This document shows, piece by piece, positions 37,199-46,217 of a stretch of 64,000 nt of DNA. Position numbers and translations under genes: made by a program. How positions within the stretch are numbered: position 1 is the stretch's first letter; every line of letters begins with the position of its first letter. Source of the DNA: Corallococcus silvisoli (GTDB lineage Bacteria > Myxococcota > Myxococcia > Myxococcales > Myxococcaceae); NCBI RefSeq assembly GCF_009909145.1, contig NZ_JAAAPJ010000020.1, positions 1 through 64,000 on the forward strand, in the 5' to 3' direction. Under the pieces are notes generated by a model that was not told the DNA's origin, ran no database searches, and was given only the letters and a program-made list of their open reading frames with translations.

Positions 37199-39943
37199 AT
37201 GCCCATGTGGATGTCTGTCTTTGTCGCGGTCCTGCTGTCCTCGGCCACGAAGCCCGGCATCATGGCCCGGGAGAACGCCGAGCCTGGGAGCTCGGACTGG
37301 CGGCTCACCCGGGCCGCGGTCTCGTCCCAGCTCGAGGGCTACGCGGGCGCGACCAGCGTCCAGCACGGGGACTCCATCGACATCCATGCGCGAACCGACG
37401 GCGGCCACACCGTGCGTTGGGAGCTCTACCGGATGGGCTACTACGGCGGGCTCGGCTCCCGGAAGATGGCCACCGGCGCTCCCGTGGCCGTCGGCCCCCA
37501 GCCGGATCCGGTGCCGGACCGCACCACCGGTCTGGTGGAGTGCCGCTGGCCCACGTCCTTCACCGTGCAGACCCAGGCGTCCTGGCCGAGCGGGGTCTAT
37601 CTGCTCAAGCTCATCCGCGAGGATGGGCTCCAGTCCTACGTGCTCTTCGTGGTGCGCGCGGATGAGCGCAAGGGCAGCGCCCTGGTGCAGGTCCCCTTCA
37701 CCACCTTCCAGGCGTACAACACCTGGGGCGGTGAGAGCCTGTACACGGACTCGCTGGGCCTGACGGGCGGCCACGCGAAGATCGTGTCCTTCGACCGGCC
37801 CTTCGCCGACGGCAGCGGCGCGGGCGAGTACTTCTATTACGTCCACTCGTTCGTCCTGTGGGCCGAGTCCAAGGGCTACGACTTGTCCTATGTGACGAAC
37901 GTGGACCTGGACCGCGATCCCTCGCTCGCCCTGGGGCAGAAGCTGTTCATCGCGGTGGGGCACGACGAGTACTGGTCCCGGCCCGCGCGCGCGGCGGTGG
38001 AGGCGGCGCTGGCTTCCGGGGTGAACCTGGCAGCCTTCGCGGGCGACACGAGCTTCTGGCTCATCCGGCTGGAGCCCTCTGGCACCGGCGTCCCGCACCG
38101 CAGGCAGGTCTGTTACAAGGATTTGTCGATGAAGGAGGACCCCCGCGCGGGCTCCAACGTCACCACCGTGCGCTGGCGCGACGCGCCCATCAGCGAGCCG
38201 GAGAACGGCTTCATCGGCGTGATGTCGGATGCGTGGGGGATCGTCGAGCAGCCCTTCGTGGTGGCGAACGCGGGGGCGTGGCCCTTCGAAGGCACCGGCC
38301 TCAGCGAAGGCGACACCCTGCCGTCCATCGTGGGCTACGAGATGGACCGCGCCGTCACCAACGGCCGCGCGCCCCCGGGGTTCACGCCCCTGGCCCGCTC
38401 CCCGGTCATCAGCAACCTGGGCGAGGGCAACTGGCACAACGCGGGCTTCTACACCGCGCCCTCGGGGGCCTTCGTCTTCGCGGGGGGGGGCATCGCGTGG
38501 GCCCGGGCCCTGTCGAATCCGAACTACTCCGACGCGCGTGTCCAACGCATCACCGACAACATCTTCCGGCGCGCGGGGCTGTTGGCGGCCGAGGCGGGAG
38601 ACACCTTCGGCTCAGGGCAGACCCGGCCGGTGGACCGCGCCGGGCAGGCCGCGAGCGTCACCCTGTTCGCGGGCGGTGCATTCCAGGAGGGCCTGCAGAA
38701 TGGTCCGGCCGCGTCCGCGCGCTTCCGTCGTCCCGTCGGTCTGGCCGTGGATGGCGCGGGCAACGTGTTCGTCGCGGACACGGGCAACCACGTGGTGCGG
38801 ATGATCGCCAACGACGCGGCGAGGACCGTGTCCACCGTCGCGGGCACCGGCGTCGCTGGCGTGGGCGAGGGCCCCGGCGCGAGCGCCGCGCTGCGCTCTC
38901 CGCAGGCCATCGCCGTTGGCTCCGATGGCACCCTCTACGTGGCGGACACGGGCAATCACCGCGTCGTGCGCATCGCGCGGGATGCCCGCTGGACGGTGAG
39001 CACCTTCACCGGTTCGCGCGAGGGGCGCTCCGGCAACGTGGAGGGTGTGGGGACCGCCGCGCGCTTCTCCACGCCCAGCGGGCTCGCCTTCGCGGGGACG
39101 GACCTCTACGTGGTGGACACCTTCAACCACCGGCTGGCGCGCGTGAGCCCGGACGGGCGGGTGAGCACGGTCATCGGGAAGAAGGGGGCTGGCAGCACCG
39201 ACGGTGTCGGCAGCCTGGCGCGGTTCAAGCGGCCCACGGGCATCGCCGTGGGTGGGGGCGCGCTGTGGATTGTCGACACCGGGAACCGCTCCGTGCGGCG
39301 CGTGGCGCTCGACGGCGCCTTCACCACCACCACGCCCGCGGGCAACTCCACCGGGGGCTTCGCCGACGGGCTGGGGCGCGCGGCGCTGTTCATGCCGCTG
39401 CTGGGCGCGGCCTGGGACGACGGCCAGCTGCTCGTGACGGACACCGGCAACGAGCGCATCCGCTCCGTGAGCGACGGCCGCGTGCGGACCTTCGCCGGCA
39501 CTGGCGCGCATGGCGCGCAGGATGGCGCGGGGGACCGGGCCACCTTCAGCCTGCCCACGGGCATCGCGAGGCTGCCCGATGGCACCGTGCTGGTGGTGGA
39601 GCAGGGCGCCTCCACGGTGCGCCGGCTCTCACGCACGGACCCGGGGAGCCCCGCGTCCGGGCCCCTTCCCGTCATCACGGGCGGCCCTTTCACTGGCTCG
39701 CAGGCGCCCTTCGACGTCTACCTGGACGCGACGCGCTCGAAGACGGTGGAGCCCGGAGGTTGGATCCAGCGCTTCCAGTGGGACTTCGGCGATGGCACCA
39801 CCGCGGAGGTGGGGTACCTGACCCATCGCTTCCTCATGCCCGGGCGCTACACCGTCACCCTCACCGCGACGGACGGCAAGGGCGTGCGCGCGACCGCGAC
39901 CCAGGTCGTGACCGTGGGGACCACGGTCGCTCCGGCGCCCTGA
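37199..39943 (+). CDS. Secreted N,N-dimethylformamidase-like / NHL-repeat / PKD protein
   Basis: The 914-residue protein starts with a signal-like segment (MSVFVAVLLSSA), followed by a domain resembling the N,N-dimethylformamidase large-subunit fold at about residues 45-470 (GYYGGLGSR, FQAYNTWGGESLY, VGHDEYWS, FAGDTSFWLIR). Five or six NHL beta-propeller repeats follow (ADTGNHVVR, ADTGNHRVVR, VDTFNHRLAR, VDTGNRSVRR, TDTGNERIR), then a C-terminal PKD domain (FQWDFGDGTTAEV). ATG 37199 is preceded by GGGGGG. It is probably exported, with the propeller and PKD serving protein or polymer binding. Enzymatic activity is not established from sequence. Confidence 0.8.
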   Translation: MPMWMSVFVAVLLSSATKPGIMARENAEPGSSDWRLTRAAVSSQLEGYAGATSVQHGDSIDIHARTDGGHTVRWELYRMGYYGGLGSRKMATGAPVAVGPQPDPVPDRTTGLVECRWPTSFTVQTQASWPSGVYLLKLIREDGLQSYVLFVVRADERKGSALVQVPFTTFQAYNTWGGESLYTDSLGLTGGHAKIVSFDRPFADGSGAGEYFYYVHSFVLWAESKGYDLSYVTNVDLDRDPSLALGQKLFIAVGHDEYWSRPARAAVEAALASGVNLAAFAGDTSFWLIRLEPSGTGVPHRRQVCYKDLSMKEDPRAGSNVTTVRWRDAPISEPENGFIGVMSDAWGIVEQPFVVANAGAWPFEGTGLSEGDTLPSIVGYEMDRAVTNGRAPPGFTPLARSPVISNLGEGNWHNAGFYTAPSGAFVFAGGGIAWARALSNPNYSDARVQRITDNIFRRAGLLAAEAGDTFGSGQTRPVDRAGQAASVTLFAGGAFQEGLQNGPAASARFRRPVGLAVDGAGNVFVADTGNHVVRMIANDAARTVSTVAGTGVAGVGEGPGASAALRSPQAIAVGSDGTLYVADTGNHRVVRIARDARWTVSTFTGSREGRSGNVEGVGTAARFSTPSGLAFAGTDLYVVDTFNHRLARVSPDGRVSTVIGKKGAGSTDGVGSLARFKRPTGIAVGGGALWIVDTGNRSVRRVALDGAFTTTTPAGNSTGGFADGLGRAALFMPLLGAAWDDGQLLVTDTGNERIRSVSDGRVRTFAGTGAHGAQDGAGDRATFSLPTGIARLPDGTVLVVEQGASTVRRLSRTDPGSPASGPLPVITGGPFTGSQAPFDVYLDATRSKTVEPGGWIQRFQWDFGDGTTAEVGYLTHRFLMPGRYTVTLTATDGKGVRATATQVVTVGTTVAPAP

Positions 39944-39968
39944 GCGCAGCCGTGGGGACGCGCGGGCG

Positions 39969-41588
39969 TCACGCCTCGTCGGGCGAGGCCGCCCGGAGGA
40001 TCTGCTGCAGGTCCAGCTCCGACCAATCCAGCTCCTGCTCCACCTGCTGGAACGCCGCGTCTCCGATGGTGCCGTTCGCCCGGAGATCCACCAGGCGCTT
40101 GCGCCCCGCGGACATGGCGGCCCGTACCATGTCCGCGTCGGCGGTGGGGGGGCCCCATGGCGAGCCGGCCCCTGGCGCCGGGGGCCCCATGCTCGAGCGC
40201 TCTTCCAGGCGCTGGCGCGCGCGGCGCAGCTGCAGCTCGTAGCGCTTGCGCACGAGGACCGCCAGCTCCGTGCCGGGGGTCTCACTGGTGGCCTCCAGGC
40301 CCGCGCGCAGCGTCTCCACGCGCGCGACCCGCACCTCGTGGTCCACCTCGCCATCGTCGTCCAGCTTCAGCCGGGTCATCAGCGGACGCAGCGTCAGGCC
40401 TTGCACGACCAGCGTTCCCAACACCACCGCGAAGGACGTGAAGAGGATGAGGTCGCGGTAGGGGAAGGCCGCGCCACCCGAGCCGCCCGTGGGCAGGGCC
40501 AGCGCCGCCGCCAGCGTCACGATGCCCCGCATGCCGCACCAGCCCACCAGCACCGCGGCGCGCGCGGAGAGCGTGACGACGCTGGACGTCGCCGGGGGCT
40601 GCCGCCAGCGGTTGACCGCCGCGGCCCCCATCACCCAGGCGATCCGCGCGAGGATGGCCGCGCCCGTGACGGCCGCGGCGATCGCCGAGTACTCCAGCCA
40701 CGTCTCGCGGTCGAACCGGGCGACGATGGACTTCAGCTGGAAGCCCACCAGCACGAAGGCCAGCACGTTCAACACGAACACCGCCACCTCCCACACCGCG
40801 TAGGAGGGGATGCGGATCCGCGCGGGAATCAGGGTGGAGGCCGACCGCGAGATGGTCATCGCGTAGACGACCGTCGTGAGGATGCCGGACAGGTGCAGCC
40901 GCTCGGCGAGGATCCACACGGCGAACGTGCTGCCGAACTGCGTGATGACGGCCGTGGACACGTCCTCCACGTGGCTGTTGATGCGCAGGCTCAACCGCGA
41001 CAGCACCACCCCCAGCAGCAGGCTGCCCACCGTGACGACGAGCATCACGGGCACCGCGCTCCAGCCCAGGACGCCACCCGCGGCCATGGCGCCCACGGCG
41101 AGCCGGTAGATGAGCAGGGCGCTCGCGTCGTTGAAGAGGCTCTCGCCCTCCAGGATGACGAGCAGCCGGTGCGGCGGCTGCAACTGCTTCAGCACCGCCG
41201 TGGCCGCCGCCGCGTCCGGGGGCGCGACGATGGCTCCCAGCGCGATGGCCGCGGCCCAGGGGATGGCTGGCACCAGCCAATGGATGACCCCCGCCACCGC
41301 GATGACCGTGAGCGCCACCGCCCCCAGCGCCAGGCTCGCCACCGGACGCCAGTTCGCGCGCAGGTCCCGGGGGGAGGCGTCGAAGGCCGCGTCCAGCAGC
41401 ACCGGGGCGACGAACAGGGTGAGCGCCAGCTCCGGATCCAACACCAGCTCGGGACTCCCCGGGACGAGCGCCAGCACCGCTCCGGCGAGCGCCACCAGCG
41501 CCGGGTAGGGGGTGCCGATCCGCCGGGACACCGCCGCCAGCCCCGCCCCTCCCAGCAGCAGCGCGATGACGATCTCGAAGACGAGCAT
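39969..41588 (-). CDS. CPA1-type cation/proton antiporter
   Basis: The 539-residue inner-membrane protein has about 12 hydrophobic helices and the NhaP-type motifs ALGAIVAPPDAAAATAVLK and LEGESLFNDASALLIYRL, where the paired acidic/Asn residues lie in the ion path. The final 130 residues are a charged cytoplasmic tail with a coiled-coil look. It would exchange Na+ or K+ for H+. It diverges from the TPR gene across about 250 bases that hold a small dyad. Confidence 0.9.
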   Translation of the reverse strand: MLVFEIVIALLLGGAGLAAVSRRIGTPYPALVALAGAVLALVPGSPELVLDPELALTLFVAPVLLDAAFDASPRDLRANWRPVASLALGAVALTVIAVAGVIHWLVPAIPWAAAIALGAIVAPPDAAAATAVLKQLQPPHRLLVILEGESLFNDASALLIYRLAVGAMAAGGVLGWSAVPVMLVVTVGSLLLGVVLSRLSLRINSHVEDVSTAVITQFGSTFAVWILAERLHLSGILTTVVYAMTISRSASTLIPARIRIPSYAVWEVAVFVLNVLAFVLVGFQLKSIVARFDRETWLEYSAIAAAVTGAAILARIAWVMGAAAVNRWRQPPATSSVVTLSARAAVLVGWCGMRGIVTLAAALALPTGGSGGAAFPYRDLILFTSFAVVLGTLVVQGLTLRPLMTRLKLDDDGEVDHEVRVARVETLRAGLEATSETPGTELAVLVRKRYELQLRRARQRLEERSSMGPPAPGAGSPWGPPTADADMVRAAMSAGRKRLVDLRANGTIGDAAFQQVEQELDWSELDLQQILRAASPDEA

Positions 41589-41661
41589 GAGGGCCTCGGG
41601 ACCGATTCCGCCTGGGAGCGGCGTGGCGCCGCAAGGCCTGTCCCGGACAGTGGCGAATTCC

Positions 41662-41682
41662 AGACGGCTGAAACGGCCGTCT
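41662..41682. promoter_or_regulatory. Small dyad between divergent antiporter and TPR genes
   Basis: AGACGGC at 41662-41668 and GCCGTCT at 41676-41682 form a perfect 7-bp inverted repeat with a 7-base centre. It lies about 75 bases upstream of the antiporter start. It could be an operator or a leader hairpin; nothing ties it to a known regulator. Confidence 0.3.
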
Positions 41683-41837
41683 CCTGGGAGGCCGCCGGCG
41701 CCATCAGCGCAACCCGATGGATGCCATCAGCCGGGGAAGGGGCGCGCCTTTGCGGAGCGCGGTCCCCCGGTGACAGGCTTGCGCTTTCGGGCCGCGTGGC
41801 GGCATGCGGCCCGCGCAACCCGTCCGATGGGGGACCG

Positions 41838-42404
41838 ATGTCCAGGTCGTTGCTGTACGCGGCGTTCAACGAGGGCGTCCACCGTTCCATGGCCGGCAAC
41901 CACGAGGCCGCGCTCCAGTCGTTCGATCAGGTCCTCGCCGTGGATCCGCGCCACTTCCCCGCGCTCACCGCGAAGGCGTCCGCGCTCAAGCAACTGGGGC
42001 GCACCCAGGAGGCGCTGACGGGCTTCCAGCGCGCCATCGAGCTGGACCCGTCCGCGGCGGACCCCCACCGGGAGGCCGCCCTGTGTCAGCTGGAACTGGG
42101 GGAGCCGGAGGCCGCCGCCCTGCTGATGGCCCGGGCGGTTCAGCTCAACCCCACCCCCGGCTACCGCGAGGCGGCGGCCGTCGAGGTCTACCATCTGGGT
42201 AATGCGCTCCTGACCCAGGGGCGGCGGCCGGACAAGGCCCGCTACCGGCTGGCCCGTCAGGTGTTCGAGCTGGCGCTCCAGCTCTCGCCTGCCTACGTGG
42301 AGGCCGCCAAGGCCCTGGCGGACGTCTGGGAGCACCTGGGTGACCCTACCCAGCGGGAGCACTACACCCAGCTGGCGACCCGGCTGCGCCCCGCCTCCTC
42401 TTGA
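41838..42404 (+). CDS. TPR-repeat protein
   Basis: This 188-residue protein consists of three to four tetratricopeptide repeats. Examples are GNHEAALQSFDQVLAVDPRH, LGRTQEALTGFQRAIELDPS and the final unit with LARQVFELALQLSPAYVEAA. TPR domains mediate protein-protein contact. There is no signal peptide or membrane segment. ATG 41838 follows GGGGGA. It precedes aroF by 96 bases on the same strand, but no functional link is apparent. Confidence 0.82.
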   Translation: MSRSLLYAAFNEGVHRSMAGNHEAALQSFDQVLAVDPRHFPALTAKASALKQLGRTQEALTGFQRAIELDPSAADPHREAALCQLELGEPEAAALLMARAVQLNPTPGYREAAAVEVYHLGNALLTQGRRPDKARYRLARQVFELALQLSPAYVEAAKALADVWEHLGDPTQREHYTQLATRLRPASS

Positions 42405-42500
42405 GCCGCTCCGCGTCATTTTCCGTACGAATGGGGAGGGAAAGAGAGCACCCGCGGTGTTGAATGCCGAGCGGTCGCCCCCCACAGGAGAACCCTTCGC

Positions 42501-43619
42501 ATGATCGTGATGCTCGAGCCGGATTCCCCCGAATCCGTCGTGAACGCCGTCCTGAAACTCGCTTCGCAGTATGAGGGCGTCACCCCCCGTGCCCACGTGG
42601 TGCAGGGCGCGGAGTCCACCATCACGGAGCTGTACCTGCTGGGCTCCACCTCGCAGGTCCCGCTGGAGCCCTTCCAGCAGCTGCCCGGCGTGCGCCAGGT
42701 GGTCCGGGTGTCGCAGAAGTACCGGATCATCGGCCGGCACGGCGGCCACCGCACCACGGCGGGCTTCGAATACAACGGCGTCACCTTCGACGACCGTTCG
42801 GTGAACCTCTTCGCGGGCCTGTGCGCGGTGGACTCGCTGGAGAGCGTGGACGCGATGATGGCGGCGCTCGCCCGCTGCGGCATCACCACCACCCGCATGG
42901 GCGCGTACAAGCCGCGCACCAACCCCTACGAGTTCCAGGGCCTGGGCGCGAAGTGCCTGCCCTGGGTGTTCGAGTCGGCGGGCAAGCACGGCATCAAGGT
43001 CGTCGCGATGGAGGTGACGCACCCGCGCCACATCGACGAGATCAACGACGCGCTCAAGCAGGCGGGCACGCCCACGGGCGTGATGCTCCAGGTGGGCACG
43101 CGCAACGCTCAGAACTTCGAGCTGCTCAAGCAGATTGGCCAGCAGCACACCTTCCCCGTGCTCTTCAAGCGCGGCATGGGCATCACGCTGGAGGAGTCCC
43201 TCAACGCGTGCGAGTACGTGGCGAGCGAGGGCAACCCGAAGATCGTCTTCTGCCTGCGCGGCGTGAAGACGCACCTGGGCGACCCGCACCGCAACATGGT
43301 GGACTTCGCGCACGTGCCCGTGGTGCGCCGGCTCACGCGCATGCCGGTGTGCGTGGACCCTTCGCACGCGATTGGCCGCGCGGAGGCCCCGCCGGACGGG
43401 CTGCCGGACATCTTCCACGCCATTGGCCAGGGCCTCATCGCGGGCGCGTCCATGGTGCTGGTGGACTTCCACCCGACGCCGGAGAAGGCCCTGTGCGACG
43501 GGCCGCAGGCGCTGCGCCTGGAGCAGCTGGGCGCGCTCCAGCGCTACGCGAGCATCGTGCGCGGCGCGTACACGGAGGCCGTGCGCAACGGCGACGGGAC
43601 GCAGACCGTCAATCGTTGA
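42501..43619 (+). CDS. aroF: 3-deoxy-7-phosphoheptulonate synthase (DAHP synthase, AroA-beta type)
   Basis: This enzyme condenses phosphoenolpyruvate and erythrose 4-phosphate in the first step of the shikimate pathway. The 372-residue protein has an N-terminal ACT/ferredoxin-like regulatory domain of about 90 residues and a catalytic barrel with MGAYKPRTNPYEFQGLG, MEVTHPRHIDEI, VLFKRGMG and CVDPSHAIG, all typical of the single-domain AroA-beta/KDO8P-like type. ATG 42501 has GGAG at fair spacing. Its 3' end overlaps the convergent prephenate dehydratase gene by 11 bases, so expression of the two may interfere. Confidence 0.92.
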   Translation: MIVMLEPDSPESVVNAVLKLASQYEGVTPRAHVVQGAESTITELYLLGSTSQVPLEPFQQLPGVRQVVRVSQKYRIIGRHGGHRTTAGFEYNGVTFDDRSVNLFAGLCAVDSLESVDAMMAALARCGITTTRMGAYKPRTNPYEFQGLGAKCLPWVFESAGKHGIKVVAMEVTHPRHIDEINDALKQAGTPTGVMLQVGTRNAQNFELLKQIGQQHTFPVLFKRGMGITLEESLNACEYVASEGNPKIVFCLRGVKTHLGDPHRNMVDFAHVPVVRRLTRMPVCVDPSHAIGRAEAPPDGLPDIFHAIGQGLIAGASMVLVDFHPTPEKALCDGPQALRLEQLGALQRYASIVRGAYTEAVRNGDGTQTVNR

Positions 43620-44442
43620 GCGCGTAGCTGCCGAGGACCTGGAGCGACGTGGAGGCGCTCCGGGCCTCGTCCAGGGCGGCCTTCACCGGCGCGGAGTCCT
43701 CCGCGCCGTCCACGTCCAGGCACCAGCGGTAGTCCCAGGCGCGGACGCCGCCGGGCCGGGCCTCCAGCCGCGCGACGTTCACGCCTCGCGCGGCGAAGGC
43801 CCCCAGCACCCCCGCCAGCGCTCCGGGCCCATTGTCCAGGGTGAGCACCACGGAGGTCTTCCAGCGCGCTCCCAGGGACGGCGGGACGGCCGGGCCCACC
43901 GCGAGGAAGCGCGTGGCGTTGTCCGGTGAGTCCTCGATGCCCTCCGCCAGCACGGTGAGCCCGTAGCGCTCCCCCGCCGCGCGGCTGGCGATGGCCGCGG
44001 TGCCCGGGGTGGCCTCCTGCGCCACGCGCCGGGCGGCCACCGCGGTGTTCGCCTCCGGCACGGGCTGGAGGTGGTGCCCGCGCAGCCACCCCGCGCACTG
44101 CGCCAGCGCCTGCGGATGGGACAGCGCATGCGTGAGGCCTTCAAGCGTGTGCCCCGGGGGCGCGAGCAGGCAGTGGCGCACGCGCAGGCGCAGCTCTCCC
44201 GAGATGGGCGGGGTGAACTCCAGGAGCAGGTCCACGACCTCCGCCACGGGCCCCGCGAGCGCGCTCTCCATGGGGACGACGCCGCCCTCCACCGCGCCCG
44301 AGGCCACGGCCTCGAAGACGGCGCGGAAGGTGGGGTAGGGGACCCGCGTGACCGCCGGGCCGAAGAACGCGCCGGTGGCCTCGTCGCCGTACGCGCCGAG
44401 CTCGCCCTGGAAGGCGATGCGGCGGGACGCGGCGTCAGCCAT
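43609..44442 (-). CDS. Prephenate dehydratase with ACT domain
   Basis: The enzyme converts prephenate to phenylpyruvate in phenylalanine synthesis. The 277-residue protein has a dehydratase core with FQGELGAYGDEA, HALSHPQALAQC and the catalytic TRF motif in DNATRFLAVG, and a C-terminal ACT domain (SVVLTLDNGPGALAGVLGAF). The ACT domain reads LEARP where the Phe-binding ESRP motif is expected, which could weaken feedback inhibition. It overlaps the upstream chorismate mutase-dehydratase gene by eight bases. It probably arose by duplication within this gene pair. Confidence 0.88.
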   Translation of the reverse strand: MADAASRRIAFQGELGAYGDEATGAFFGPAVTRVPYPTFRAVFEAVASGAVEGGVVPMESALAGPVAEVVDLLLEFTPPISGELRLRVRHCLLAPPGHTLEGLTHALSHPQALAQCAGWLRGHHLQPVPEANTAVAARRVAQEATPGTAAIASRAAGERYGLTVLAEGIEDSPDNATRFLAVGPAVPPSLGARWKTSVVLTLDNGPGALAGVLGAFAARGVNVARLEARPGGVRAWDYRWCLDVDGAEDSAPVKAALDEARSASTSLQVLGSYALND

Positions 44443-45574
44443 CGATGGGCTCCGCGCGCGGGTAGGTGCCCAGCACGCGCAGCGACGAGGTGAGCGGGCG
44501 CAGGTCCTCCAGCGCCGCCGTCACCGCCGCGGACGCGGCGTGGCCCTCCACGTCCAGGTAGAAGCGGTACTTCCACGGCGCGCCCGGGATGGGGCGCGAC
44601 TCCAGCTTGGAGAGGTTCACCCCGCGCTGCGTGAGCCGCTGCAGCACCTGGCCGAGCGTGCCGGGGCGGTGCTCCAGCACCACCAGCAGGGACGTCTTGC
44701 AGGGCACGTCCGGGGCGAGCGGCGTGGGCTGGCGCCCCACCTCCACGAAGCGCGTGAAGTCGGCGCCGGGTTGCAGGTCGCTGGCGAGCACCACGAGGCC
44801 GAAGCGGGCCGCGGCGGATTCGCTGGCGATGGCGGCCACGGTCACGTCATTGCGGTCCGCCACCATCTGGGCGGCGACGGCGGTGTCCGGCCCCAACACG
44901 GCGCGGGCCCGCGGCACGTGCGTGCGCAGGAAGTCCTCGCACTGCGCCAGCGCCTGCGGGTGGGACAGCACCTCGCGCAGGTCCTCCAGCTTCGCGCCCT
45001 TCACGCCCAAGAGCCGGTGGTCCACCTGGCTCACCACCTCGCCGGTGATGACGGCGTCGCCCGCGGCGAGCACGTCGTAGGTCTCGTTCATGCTGCCGGC
45101 GGTGGTGTTCTCGATGGGCAGCAGCAGCAGGTCCTGCGCCCCCTGCTTGAGGGCCTCCACCGCCTGCCGGGCGGAGTCGAAGCCGGTGAGGAGCACGCCG
45201 CCCTGCCTGTGGGCGTAGCGCTGGCGGGCGGCGAGGTGGCTGTAGGAGCCCTCGACGCCCAGATACCCCACCCGCAGCGGCGTGGTGTCCAGGCGGGTCA
45301 GCAGGCCCTGCTGGCGAGCGACGGACATGTCCAGGATGACGCGGTAGAGGCGCTCCACCTCATGCGGATCCAGGCCTCGCTCCGCTGCCCGGCCGCGCAG
45401 CTTGCGCAAGAGCAGGTCCTCGCGCTGGGGGTCCCGGAAGGGCCAGGCCGTCACCAGCTTGGCGCGCGCCACGTCGTCCGCCAGGGCCATGCGCCGCTGG
45501 AGCAGGTCGAGGATCTCCTCGTCGACGCGTTCGAGGGAGGTGCGCAGGGTCTCCAGGTTGGGGATGTCCGCCAT
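44435..45574 (-). CDS. pheA: Chorismate mutase-prephenate dehydratase (P-protein)
   Basis: The 379-residue protein has an N-terminal AroQ chorismate mutase (residues about 1-90: LRTSLERVDEEILDLLQRRM, with an Arg- and Asp-lined active site), a prephenate dehydratase core (YLGVEGSYSHLAA, LSHPQALAQC, TRF in ADFTRFVEVG) and an ACT domain with the canonical ESRP Phe-binding motif. It thus converts chorismate to phenylpyruvate in one polypeptide. It is translationally coupled to the second dehydratase gene. ATG 45574 is the start; the ribosome site is weak. Confidence 0.94.
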   Translation of the reverse strand: MADIPNLETLRTSLERVDEEILDLLQRRMALADDVARAKLVTAWPFRDPQREDLLLRKLRGRAAERGLDPHEVERLYRVILDMSVARQQGLLTRLDTTPLRVGYLGVEGSYSHLAARQRYAHRQGGVLLTGFDSARQAVEALKQGAQDLLLLPIENTTAGSMNETYDVLAAGDAVITGEVVSQVDHRLLGVKGAKLEDLREVLSHPQALAQCEDFLRTHVPRARAVLGPDTAVAAQMVADRNDVTVAAIASESAAARFGLVVLASDLQPGADFTRFVEVGRQPTPLAPDVPCKTSLLVVLEHRPGTLGQVLQRLTQRGVNLSKLESRPIPGAPWKYRFYLDVEGHAASAAVTAALEDLRPLTSSLRVLGTYPRAEPIDG

Positions 45575-45626
45575 CGCCCGAACATAACAACTCGCGTCGG
45601 AGCCGAGGGGATCTCCGGTGGCCCCG

Positions 45627-46217
45627 TCACATTCCCAGGCGGCGGGCGAGCTCCGGGGGCACCGGGTAGACGGACTCCTTCGGCAGGTGGCGCGTCGCCT
45701 GGTCCGCGCGCCCGTCGTCCAGGTGCTTGCGCAGCTTCTGGACCAGGGGGGTGAGGTCGGTGATGGAGACGGTCCAGTCCTCCACGAAGCGCTGGATGAC
45801 GGCGCGGCTCAGCCCCACCTGGATGCTGTCGTGGGGCAGGCCCGCGCCACGCAGCGTGCGCTCCGGATCCCACTGGATGTGGACGGGCGCGGCTTCGAAG
45901 GCCTTGCGCCAGGTGTCCGGCGCGCCGTGGGCGCGGGGCTCGTAGCCGGTGAGGACTCCCCCGCCCAGCGCCTCCTCCCAGCCCGAGCGCTTGATGCGGA
46001 CGGCGAGGGTGCGCTCCTGGCCGCTCTTGCGGCCCCAGTTGGAGCGGTGCATGAGCCACAGGAAGCTGGGCTTGATCCACGTCATCCGGCCCACGGAGAA
46101 GGGCGGGCCGAACCGCTGCTGCTTCACGGCGACGTCCGCGATGGCGTCGGGGTAGGCCTGGTACACGACGATGGACGCACGGTCGAAGTCGGCGCGGACT
46201 TCGCGGGCGGCGCTCAT
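45627..46217 (-). CDS. DUF4291 family protein
   Basis: The 196-residue protein matches the DUF4291 family, whose function is unknown: the N-terminal IVVYQAYPDAIADVAV, the MTWIKPSFLWLMHRSNWG block and the following GQERTLAVRIKR are hallmarks. Its start overlaps the stop of the upstream EVE gene by four bases (ATGA), so the pair is translated as one unit. There is no signal peptide or membrane segment. Association with an EVE protein suggests a nucleic-acid-related role, but no reaction can be claimed. Confidence 0.86.
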   Translation of the reverse strand: MSAAREVRADFDRASIVVYQAYPDAIADVAVKQQRFGPPFSVGRMTWIKPSFLWLMHRSNWGRKSGQERTLAVRIKRSGWEEALGGGVLTGYEPRAHGAPDTWRKAFEAAPVHIQWDPERTLRGAGLPHDSIQVGLSRAVIQRFVEDWTVSITDLTPLVQKLRKHLDDGRADQATRHLPKESVYPVPPELARRLGM

